From the NCBI GenBank assembly GCA_900770395.1, contig CAAGKM010000047.1, positions 18,311-82,310 of the forward strand: DNA of 64,000 nt, in the 5' to 3' direction. Both the position numbers and the translations under genes were made by a program. Origin of the DNA: an uncultured Prevotella sp. (lineage in GTDB: Bacteria > Bacteroidota > Bacteroidia > Bacteroidales > Bacteroidaceae). Positions 26,817-34,360 of this stretch are shown in pieces (within the stretch, counting starts at the first letter, position 1; the number at the start of each line of letters is the position of its first letter). Below the pieces are notes generated by a model. It worked only from the letters and a program-made list of their open reading frames with translations, ran no database searches and was not told the origin of the DNA.

Positions 26817-28160
26817 ATGGCAAGTATAAAAGAAAAAATAGCATATGCTCTGGGTGATGCCGCTGCTGGTGGTATTGTATGGAAAGTGATGTCGATAGCA
26901 TTCCCGCTTTTCTTCACCAATGTGTTTGGCCTTACTTTTGCCGATGCGGCGGTGCTGATGCTCGTTGCTCGCCTGTTCGATGTGGTGACCGACCCTGTGA
27001 TGGGAAGCCTTGCAGACCGCACACAGTCACGCTGGGGAACCTATCGCCCGTGGCTGATATTCGGCGCCATTCCGTTTGGTCTGGTGTTTGCAGGATTGCT
27101 CTACACTCCCGACTTCGGTCCTGTAGGCAAGCGCATCTATGCCTATACACTCTATTTGCTGATGATGGCTATTTACACCATGGTCAACGTACCTTATGGC
27201 TCGCTTCTTGGTGTGATGACCGAGGATGATAACGAGAAGAACCAGTTCTCGGCTTACCGCATGGTGGGAGCCTACGCCATGGGATTTGCCACCCTGCTGT
27301 CGTTCCCATACTTGCAGAACATGGTGGGCGGCACCGTCACCCATCAGTATGCCACTATCGGTGTAGTCCTTGGTATTGTCGCTGCAGTGATGACACTCAT
27401 TTGCGGACTCTGCACCAAGGAGCGCCTTAAGCCAAAGCGTGCCGAGAAATTCTCGATGCACCAGTTTGTTGATCTGGTAAAGAACAAGGCGTGGCTTTAT
27501 ATGACCGCCATCGCCGTGTGCACCAACTTCTTCAACGGTTTCCGCTATGCTGTGGCAGGCTATATGTTTGAGTACTGTCTGCATGGCAATGTCACTGTTG
27601 AGGGATTGATTATCAACTACACAGTGTTCATGGCATTCGGCGAGGTAACCTGCATGATATTTGGAGGTGTATCTCCTGCATTCACCAAGTGGGTTGGCTC
27701 AAAGCGTATGGCGTTCTTTTGGGCAGCAACTATTTGCCTGGTACTGTCGGTAGCCTTTTTCTTCATCCCGATGAGCCCCGACTACATCTGGGTGATGATA
27801 GCCTTGGTGGTGCTCACCTCTATTGGTATCGGAATCTACTCACCATTGATGTGGTCAATGTATGCCGACGTTGCCGATTATCACACTGAGAAATACGGCA
27901 CATCAGCCACAGGCTTGATATTCTCCTCGGGCACCATGTCGCAGAAGTTTGGCACCGCCATCTCTGGCTCACTGATAGCCATGCTGCTCGGTGTTGCCGG
28001 TGCAAGCATGATAACAGACGAGATGGGCAACACATCAATAGACCCAGCCTCAATCACTGACTCTGTGTTGACAATGGTATGGTCGCTGTTCTCGCTGTTC
28101 CCGGCAATCATCGCTGTTCTGCTGATGATATTGTCGTATAAGTTCCCGATAAAGAAATAA
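26817..28160 (+). CDS. MFS/GPH-family mannobiose symporter
   Basis: The 447-residue protein has about 12 hydrophobic segments. Its early DAAAGGIVWKVMSIAFPLFF and VARLFDVVTDPVMGSLADRT motifs are typical of glycoside-pentoside-hexuronide:cation symporters. It sits between the GH130 phosphorylase and the epimerase, the order known for inner-membrane mannobiose uptake in Bacteroides. It would carry mannobiose or mannosylglucose from periplasm to cytoplasm with Na+ or H+. The substrate is inferred from neighbours. Confidence 0.9.
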   Translation: MASIKEKIAYALGDAAAGGIVWKVMSIAFPLFFTNVFGLTFADAAVLMLVARLFDVVTDPVMGSLADRTQSRWGTYRPWLIFGAIPFGLVFAGLLYTPDFGPVGKRIYAYTLYLLMMAIYTMVNVPYGSLLGVMTEDDNEKNQFSAYRMVGAYAMGFATLLSFPYLQNMVGGTVTHQYATIGVVLGIVAAVMTLICGLCTKERLKPKRAEKFSMHQFVDLVKNKAWLYMTAIAVCTNFFNGFRYAVAGYMFEYCLHGNVTVEGLIINYTVFMAFGEVTCMIFGGVSPAFTKWVGSKRMAFFWAATICLVLSVAFFFIPMSPDYIWVMIALVVLTSIGIGIYSPLMWSMYADVADYHTEKYGTSATGLIFSSGTMSQKFGTAISGSLIAMLLGVAGASMITDEMGNTSIDPASITDSVLTMVWSLFSLFPAIIAVLLMILSYKFPIKK

Positions 28161-28179
28161 CGGTTATCCGATAATAAAA

Positions 28180-29379
28180 ATGAACAAACTATTAAACCTA
28201 AAAAAAGAGATGCAGGATGTGCTTGAGAGTAACATCCTGCCTTTCTGGATTAATAACATGGTTGACCGTGAGAATGGCGGTTTCTATGGTCGTATTGACG
28301 GTCACGGCAACCTTCATTCCGATGCAGAAAAGGGTGGAATACTCAATGGTCGCATCCTGTGGACCTTCTCCGCTGCCTATCGTGTGCTGGGCAATTCCGA
28401 ATATCTTGAGATGGCAACAAGGGCAAAGGACTATATCATCAACCACTTTTTCGACCGTGAGTTTGGAGGCACCTACTGGTCGCTCGACTGCAAAGGCAAT
28501 CCCAAGGACACCAAGAAGCAGTTCTATGCCATTGGTTTTATGATTTATGGCCTGAGCGAATATGTGCGTGCCACAGGCAACAAGGAGGCTCTCGACTATG
28601 CCATCCGACTTTTTGACTGCATCGAGGAGCATTCGCTTGACAGGCAGTACAACGGCTATATCGAGGCATGTACAAGAGAGTGGGGCGAGATTGCCGACAT
28701 GCGTCTGTCGGACTTTGATGCTAACTATCCCAAGTCGCAGAATACACATCTTCATATTATAGAGCCATATACCAATCTTTACCGTGTATGGAAGGACGAG
28801 CGGCTTGAGAAGGCGCTGCGTAATATAATAGGTATATTCACCGACAAGATACTCAATCCTGAGACCAATCATCTCGACCTCTTCTTTGAGAATGACTGGA
28901 CACGGGGCGCAGGTCATCTTGAGAGCTACGGGCACGACATCGAATGTTCATGGCTCATACATGAGGCAGCTCTCGTACTTGGCGATGCCGAAGTGCTTCA
29001 CCGCGTGGAGGAGATAGTACCACTTGTGGCAAAGGCATCGGAAAAGGGACTCAATCCCGACGGCTCAATGATTCATGAGGCAAACCTCGACACAGGGCAT
29101 GCCGACCGTGACCTTCACTGGTGGGTACAGGCAGAGACCGTGGTTGGATTCTACAACATATACCAGCACTTTGGCGATGAGTCGGCACTCGACAAGGCAT
29201 TCCATTGCTGGCAATATATAAAGGACAATCTCATAGACTACGAGAACGGTGAGTGGTATTGGAGCCGCCGGCCAGATGGTACGCTTAATCTTGACGATGA
29301 CAAGGCTGGATTCTGGAAGTGCCCCTATCATAACGGCCGAATGTGTCTGGAGATAATAGAAAGAGCTCAAAACTCCTAA
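28180..29379 (+). CDS. Mannobiose 2-epimerase (AGE family)
   Basis: The 399-residue protein is an (alpha/alpha)6-barrel of the N-acylglucosamine/cellobiose 2-epimerase family. Motifs: NGGFYGRIDGHGN, GGILNGRILWTFSAAYR, YGHDIECSWLIHEA containing His252 and His261, and FWKCPYHNGRMCLE with His384 as the probable catalytic base. It interconverts beta-1,4-mannobiose and mannosylglucose, feeding the GH130 phosphorylase. Cellobiose activity is also common in this family. It is cytoplasmic, 19 bp after the symporter gene. Confidence 0.92.
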   Translation: MNKLLNLKKEMQDVLESNILPFWINNMVDRENGGFYGRIDGHGNLHSDAEKGGILNGRILWTFSAAYRVLGNSEYLEMATRAKDYIINHFFDREFGGTYWSLDCKGNPKDTKKQFYAIGFMIYGLSEYVRATGNKEALDYAIRLFDCIEEHSLDRQYNGYIEACTREWGEIADMRLSDFDANYPKSQNTHLHIIEPYTNLYRVWKDERLEKALRNIIGIFTDKILNPETNHLDLFFENDWTRGAGHLESYGHDIECSWLIHEAALVLGDAEVLHRVEEIVPLVAKASEKGLNPDGSMIHEANLDTGHADRDLHWWVQAETVVGFYNIYQHFGDESALDKAFHCWQYIKDNLIDYENGEWYWSRRPDGTLNLDDDKAGFWKCPYHNGRMCLEIIERAQNS

Positions 29380-29405
29380 CTTCTAACTTCAAACTCCAAA
29401 CTATT

Positions 29406-30302
29406 ATGAAACCTAATGAGCACATAGACAATGTGATGCACGAGATTACGCCGTTGATGGAGAAAGACGTGCTGTATATCGCAGACCGTCACAAGAAAGA
29501 GTTCGACTATCCCATCCACTGCCATGGCACCATGGAGCTGAACTTTGTTGAGCACGCCTCTGGAGTGCGCCGTATTGTGGGCGATTCCTACGAGATTATC
29601 GGCGACTATGATCTGGTGCTCATCACAGGTTCCACACTTGAGCATGTGTGGCTGCAGCATGAGTGTCATAGTGAGGATATTCACGAGATAACAGTGCATT
29701 TCGATTTTGGTGAGGATACCGACGGACTGCTCGGAAAGAAACCGTTCACACATATCCGGCGCATGCTCGACGAGGCACGCAAGGGACTCGCTTTCCCACT
29801 GCCCGCAATAATGCAGGTTTATAATGACCTCTGCGCATTGCCTGCTGAGAAAGACGGTTTCAGCGCAATGATGAAATTCCTGAACATACTTCACAAACTT
29901 GCTACTATTGATGGAGCCTACACCCTTGCCTCAACAAGTTTCGCAAAGGTGAGGATTGACGAGGAGAGCCAGCGCATACTGAAAGTGAAGGATTATATCA
30001 CCAAGAATTACCGTGATGAGATACGTCTGTCGGTGCTTGCCAAGTTGGCATGTATGAGTGAGAGCGCATTCAGCCGTTACTTCAAGCTTCACACCGGCCG
30101 CACCGTGAGCGAGTTTATCATGGAGCTTCGCCTTGGATATGCCTCACGTATGCTTGTAGACACAACCAAGAGCATCGCCGAGATCAGCTTCCTCTGCGGC
30201 TACAACAACCTGAGCCACTTCAACCGTGTGTTCCGCCGCAAGAAAGGGTGCTCGCCGGGCGAGTTCCGCCAGCAATACCGCAAGACAAGGATAATAATTT
30301 AG
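29406..30302 (+). CDS. AraC family regulator inside the mannan PUL
   Basis: The 298-residue protein has an N-terminal cupin-type sensor (DYPIHCHGTMELNFVEHASG) and a C-terminal AraC HTH pair: IRLSVLAKLACMSESAFSRYF and IAEISFLCGYNNLSHFNRVF, ending KKGCSPGEFRQQYRK. I chose the ATG at 29406. The longer frame would start inside the epimerase gene and translate an A/C-rich spacer. It is the only transcription factor in the PUL and probably senses a cytoplasmic manno-oligosaccharide or mannose derivative. Whether it activates or represses cannot be read here. Confidence 0.9.
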   Translation: MKPNEHIDNVMHEITPLMEKDVLYIADRHKKEFDYPIHCHGTMELNFVEHASGVRRIVGDSYEIIGDYDLVLITGSTLEHVWLQHECHSEDIHEITVHFDFGEDTDGLLGKKPFTHIRRMLDEARKGLAFPLPAIMQVYNDLCALPAEKDGFSAMMKFLNILHKLATIDGAYTLASTSFAKVRIDEESQRILKVKDYITKNYRDEIRLSVLAKLACMSESAFSRYFKLHTGRTVSEFIMELRLGYASRMLVDTTKSIAEISFLCGYNNLSHFNRVFRRKKGCSPGEFRQQYRKTRIII

Positions 30303-30308
30303 CAATAA

Positions 30309-31499
30309 ATGATAAAAAGACAGATTTCGCAATATGGAATAATTGCCTTGTTGATGCTTTTATGTGCATGTTCCAGCAGTCGGACCACAATACTCGGAGC
30401 CGGATGGAACATGGGCAACCATCTTGACAGTCATAACGACGGTGTGGCTGGAGAGATGGTGTGGGGTAACCCAAGAGCCACGCAGGCTACATTCGACGCA
30501 GTGAAACGTGCCGGCTTCACTTCGGTGCGCATACCTGTGACATGGCTGGGACACATAGGACAGGCTCCCGACTATAAGATTGACGAGAATTGGATGAACC
30601 GTGTTGCCGAGGTGGTGGGCTATGCTGAGAAGGCAGGACTCAATGCCATCGTAAACATCCATCACGACGGCAGTGACAGCCAGCACTGGGTTAACATCGC
30701 AGCGGCGGCAAAGAGCGACAGTGTAAACTCTCAGGTGAAGCGGCAACTTGCCGCTGTATGGACACAGATTGCCAATAGGTTCAAAAACTACGGCGACTTT
30801 CTCATGTTTGAGGCTCTCAATGAAATCCACGACGGCGGATGGGGCTGGGGCGAGAACCGCAAAGACGGCGGAAAACAGTACCGTGTGCTTAATGAGTGGA
30901 TGCAGGTGTTTGTTGATGCAGTGCGTGCCACTGGAGGTAAGAACCGTAACCGCTGGCTTGGAATATGTGGCTATTGCGCCAACCCTGAGCTTACGATAGA
31001 GCATCTTGTGATACCACATGACAAGGCAAAGAACCGCCTCATGATATCGGTGCATTACTATGGTCCTGTGGAATATTCATTAGAGTGTAAATTCTCGGAG
31101 TGGGGACACACTGGAGCTGCCGGCAAGAAGGCTAAACACTCCAACGAGGATGCTGTGAAGAACATCTTCCAGCAGCTTAGGTCTACCTTCGTGGATAAAG
31201 GCTATCCTGTGTACATCGGCGAGACGGGCTGCAGCTACCGTGGCAATGCGCATGATGAGGCGTTCCGCAAATACTTCCTTGAGTACATAGCCAAGGCAGC
31301 GCACGACAACGGCATAGCCATGATGCTATGGGACAACGGACTGACGGAGCCGGGACGTGAGAGTCACGGTTACATTAACCACGCAACAGGGAAATTCATC
31401 AACGACGGCGAGGAGATGCTCAAGGCTTTCACCGGTGCTTACAACAATAAGGATATAAACTACACACTGCAGAGTGTGTATGACAAGGCGCCCGAATAA
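30309..31499 (+). CDS. GH5 (subfamily 4-like) endo-beta-glucanase/mannanase lipoprotein
   Basis: The 396-residue protein has a lipoprotein signal with acylation at Cys21 (LLCAC). The GH5 barrel begins GAGWNMGNHLDS, the GH5_4-type opening. Acid/base Glu172 lies in FEALNEIHDG and nucleophile Glu305 in YIGETGCS. GH5_4 members cut beta-1,4-glucan backbones (cellulose, xyloglucan, glucomannan). In this context a glucomannan-cleaving surface enzyme is the likely role. It starts 6 bp after the AraC gene and is the last gene of the first PUL operon. Confidence 0.87.
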   Translation: MIKRQISQYGIIALLMLLCACSSSRTTILGAGWNMGNHLDSHNDGVAGEMVWGNPRATQATFDAVKRAGFTSVRIPVTWLGHIGQAPDYKIDENWMNRVAEVVGYAEKAGLNAIVNIHHDGSDSQHWVNIAAAAKSDSVNSQVKRQLAAVWTQIANRFKNYGDFLMFEALNEIHDGGWGWGENRKDGGKQYRVLNEWMQVFVDAVRATGGKNRNRWLGICGYCANPELTIEHLVIPHDKAKNRLMISVHYYGPVEYSLECKFSEWGHTGAAGKKAKHSNEDAVKNIFQQLRSTFVDKGYPVYIGETGCSYRGNAHDEAFRKYFLEYIAKAAHDNGIAMMLWDNGLTEPGRESHGYINHATGKFINDGEEMLKAFTGAYNNKDINYTLQSVYDKAPE

Positions 31500-31517
31500 C
31501 ACGATTATATTTGTCTA

Positions 31518-31613
31518 TAACTTGCCAAAACTCTTAAAAAAAAGTAATTTTGGCGAGTTATTCATACTGATAACTTGCCAGAATCGCGTTTTTTTTGTAA
31601 TTTTGGCGAGTTA
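31518..31613. repeat. Two direct copies of an inverted repeat before the AAA ATPase gene
   Basis: TAACTTGCCAAAA (31518-31530) pairs with TTTTGGCGAGTTA (31548-31560). TAACTTGCCAGAA (31571-31583) pairs with an identical TTTTGGCGAGTTA (31601-31613). The two units are 53 bp apart and end 15 bp before the ATG. They could be operators, hairpins in the leader, or traces of how this gene spread. Confidence 0.8.
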
Positions 31614-31628
31614 TAATTTTTTATTGCA

Positions 31629-33050
31629 ATGGAGAAACTGATAGGAAGACATCGTGAAAAGGCTCTTCTCGACGAATGTATGAAGTCTGGAAGGTCAGAG
31701 TTTGTAGTAGTATATGGCCGTCGCCGTATAGGTAAAACATTTTTAATACGGCGGTTTTTCAACGACAACTATGATTTCTCATACGTTGGCAAGCATGGGA
31801 TGTCACGTGACCTTCAATTGGTTGAGTTCGCAAAAGCCCTGCAGGAGTACACTCAATCGGAGTTTGCGCCAGTGCTTAAAAACTGGACCGATGCCTTTGG
31901 CTACTTACGGCAAATGCTGGAGAAAAAAAGAAATAAGGCAAAGAAAGTGATATTTCTCGATGAAATGCCATGGATGGACACAGTAAAGTCTGATTTCGTG
32001 GCGGCTTTGGAGAATTTCTGGAATGGTTGGGCAAATCTGCGCGATGACATAGTGCTTGTGGGCTGCGGCTCTGCCACATCGTGGATGGTGGATAAGCTGC
32101 TGCATAATCAGGGCGGACTGTTCAATCGTGTCACACAAAAGATTTATCTGCGCCCGTTCCATCTGAAGGAAGTTGAGGAATATCTTGACGCAAAGCATTT
32201 CAACTGGAGCCGCTATCAGATAGCCCAGTGTTATATGATACTTGGCGGAGTGCCGTTCTATCTTTCTCTGCTTAATCCCAAGCAGTCTTTGTTGACCAAT
32301 ATTGACAACCTGTTTTTTGCTGACCCTCATGCCATGCTGAGGATGGAGTACAACGAGCTGTATGCCAGTTTGTTCAAGCGTCCTGAATTGTATCTTACGG
32401 TGATAAGGCTGTTGGCGGAGCGGAAAGAGGGATTCACGAGACAGGAGATTTCAGAAAAAACAAAGATTACGGGGGCATCACTGACAAAAATCCTGAACGA
32501 TTTGGAACAGTGTGACTTTGTGCTGCCATATATGCGGTTTGGCAATGCAAAAAACAATACAATATATAGGATAAAGGACTTTTATACCTTATTTTATTAT
32601 AAATATGTGGCAGGCATCGACACAAAAGATCCTTTGCGGTGGACACATCTCTCTTCCAGCCAGCAGGTGGCAAGCTGGCAAGGGTTCAGTTTTGAGCTCC
32701 TTTGCCTCCTGCATCTTGATGAGATAAAAAAAGCATTGGGAATAGACCGTATACTTAACGACTCCAGCGCATGGCGCAGCAAGCATGGCGATTACCACAC
32801 TCAAGTGGATTTGGTCATCAGCCGTGCCGACCGGAACGTCAATCTCTGTGAGATGAAGTTCTCAAGCGGCATCTATGCCATTGACCAGCAGTACTCGCAA
32901 AAACTGTTGCTGCGCAAGGCTTTGTTTTGCGATGAGACCAAGACCAAAAGCGGCGTACGCATCACTATGGTCACAACATACGGTGTGCTGCACAACAAAC
33001 ATTATGGAATAGTGGATGATGAAGTCACTCTTGATGACCTTTTTCAGTAA
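31629..33050 (+). CDS. AAA ATPase with C-terminal DUF234 nuclease-like domain
   Basis: The 473-residue protein opens MEKLIGRHREKALLDECM. It has a Walker A at G30-RRRIGKT-37, a Walker B VIFLDEMPWMD at about 108-118, a winged-helix-like middle (LAERKEGFTRQEISEKTKI) and a C-terminal DUF234 domain. VDLVISRADRNVNLCEMKFS at the end fits the D-x(n)-E-x-K core of PD-(D/E)XK nucleases. This family is multiplied in Bacteroidetes and archaea; its function is not established. It splits the PUL between its two operons and has its own repeated inverted repeats upstream, so it is probably an insertion unrelated to mannan use. Confidence 0.85.
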   Translation: MEKLIGRHREKALLDECMKSGRSEFVVVYGRRRIGKTFLIRRFFNDNYDFSYVGKHGMSRDLQLVEFAKALQEYTQSEFAPVLKNWTDAFGYLRQMLEKKRNKAKKVIFLDEMPWMDTVKSDFVAALENFWNGWANLRDDIVLVGCGSATSWMVDKLLHNQGGLFNRVTQKIYLRPFHLKEVEEYLDAKHFNWSRYQIAQCYMILGGVPFYLSLLNPKQSLLTNIDNLFFADPHAMLRMEYNELYASLFKRPELYLTVIRLLAERKEGFTRQEISEKTKITGASLTKILNDLEQCDFVLPYMRFGNAKNNTIYRIKDFYTLFYYKYVAGIDTKDPLRWTHLSSSQQVASWQGFSFELLCLLHLDEIKKALGIDRILNDSSAWRSKHGDYHTQVDLVISRADRNVNLCEMKFSSGIYAIDQQYSQKLLLRKALFCDETKTKSGVRITMVTTYGVLHNKHYGIVDDEVTLDDLFQ

Positions 33051-33072
33051 GATGTATGTTAAAATGTTGGCG

Positions 33073-33146
33073 ATAAAGTGTAAAAATGACACTTTTATGC
33101 TCATCACATGGTGTTTTTATCGCTTAAAATTCTAAAAAACACCATG
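33073..33146 (+). terminator. Two hairpins after the AAA ATPase gene
   Basis: ATAAAGTGT...ACACTTTTAT (33073-33098) is followed by a perfect 12-bp inverted repeat CATGGTGTTTTT (33107-33118)/AAAAACACCATG (33135-33146). They lie between the ATPase stop and the next PUL promoter, so termination is the simplest role, though neither is followed by a strong T-run. Confidence 0.5.
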
Positions 33147-33216
33147 AATTACAGTCTGTAGCAGAAATGTGTCGGTTTAGGACAAAATAATGTCAGACGC
33201 TTCCAACATTTTGCAT

Positions 33217-33226
33217 TATCTTTGCA
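33217..33226 (+). promoter_or_regulatory. Promoter of the second PUL operon
   Basis: TATCTTTGCA is an exact -7 match 72 bp before the ATG at 33299. The context TGCATTATCTTTGCA parallels the first PUL promoter. Confidence 0.7.
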
Positions 33227-33298
33227 ACCGAAATAAGAATTATAATAACGAATTATCAACATTGTTAAACTAACTATAAAATTTAAAATTAAACGCTT

Positions 33299-34243
33299 AT
33301 GAAAAAGTTATTTACTCTTATTGCAGCAATGATGCTGTTTGTTGGGGGGGCATTTGCAAAAAATGATTTTACCCCAACTAAAACAGAAATTCAGTTTACA
33401 AAAGGTTGGAGTTGGACAAGCATCACTCCAGAAGATTATGTATGGCCAGACTTGACTGACCTTACCTATTTAGTGGTGAAATACTCATCCAGCACCACAG
33501 ATGTGAATGTTGTCATCCAGTATGATAAGACAGGTGAAACCGACGACTGGGGAGACGTTTATTATCAAAGTCAGGCTACCGGCTCAGCTTTCGCTGATGG
33601 TGGTCTTATAGTGGTGCCTTTGGATCCAGACCATAAGGCTAAGATTTCTCAAGTTGCTGTTCAAAATCAAAATAATACTGGTAATTTTATAATTTCAGAG
33701 ATTTATTTTGCCAATAATGATGAGTGTGATGCAGCAAAGGCCGAAGATGCAGCAAAGGAAAAACAGATTGACATAAATCCTGCAGATGTGTTTAGCGGTT
33801 TTGCTGATGGTGTATTGTCTGTACCTGCAGACCCTGCTCATTGGAATGCTAAATGGCTTGGCAAAGATGTGAGCAACTTCAAGGCTATAGTTTTCGAATT
33901 TGGTAAAGTCACGGTTAATGCAAAATTAAACACGCAGGGTACAGAGAATGTAGAAATTCCAATAAACGTTTCTGAAGAGCCTGTTACAATAGGTTATAAT
34001 TTCCCTGACGGATATACAAAATTTAATCAGGTTGCATTACAGGTGAATGAAGAAAAGGCATTGAATGTTGAGATTAAGCGAATATATCTTACCACCAAAA
34101 CATACACTACAACAGGCATTAACGATGCAATCGTAGCTCCTGCCGATGACAACGCTCCTCTGTACAATCTCGCAGGTCAGAAGGTAGACGCTGGCTACAA
34201 GGGTGTTGTGATTAAGAACGGTAAGAAATTTTTCCAGAAATAA
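33299..34243 (+). CDS. Unrecognised secreted two-module protein, possibly glycan-binding
   Basis: The 314-residue protein has a signal peptide (MKKLFTLIAAMMLFVGGAFA). I do not recognise a named family. It appears to hold two similar beta-sandwich modules: about residues 22-140, ending FIISEIYFAN, and about 155-270, ending VEIKRIYLTTK. The first carries WSWTSITPEDYVWPD and the second HWNAKWLGKDVSNFK. The tail from about 285 (APLYNLAGQKVDAGYKGVV) looks like the short C-terminal tails of secreted Prevotella proteins. It is first in the susC/susD operon, so a surface or periplasmic mannan-binding role is plausible. A run of seven G lies in the signal-peptide codons. Confidence 0.7.
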   Translation: MKKLFTLIAAMMLFVGGAFAKNDFTPTKTEIQFTKGWSWTSITPEDYVWPDLTDLTYLVVKYSSSTTDVNVVIQYDKTGETDDWGDVYYQSQATGSAFADGGLIVVPLDPDHKAKISQVAVQNQNNTGNFIISEIYFANNDECDAAKAEDAAKEKQIDINPADVFSGFADGVLSVPADPAHWNAKWLGKDVSNFKAIVFEFGKVTVNAKLNTQGTENVEIPINVSEEPVTIGYNFPDGYTKFNQVALQVNEEKALNVEIKRIYLTTKTYTTTGINDAIVAPADDNAPLYNLAGQKVDAGYKGVVIKNGKKFFQK

Positions 34244-34258
34244 TTTTTATTAGTTAAT

Positions 34259-34301
34259 AAAGGGGGATGGGCACCATAGTATGATTCCATCCTCTTTTTT
34301 T
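34259..34301 (+). terminator. Attenuator-like hairpin between the two-module gene and susC
   Basis: AGGGGGATGG (34261-34270) can pair, with G-U wobbles, with CCATCCTCTTTTTT (34287-34300), which ends in a T-run. A leaky terminator here would give more of the upstream protein than of SusC/D. Confidence 0.5.
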
Positions 34302-34360
34302 GGCAAAATCAATATTGCTACTAATTTATAAATAAAAAATAAGTATTAAACATTAAATTT

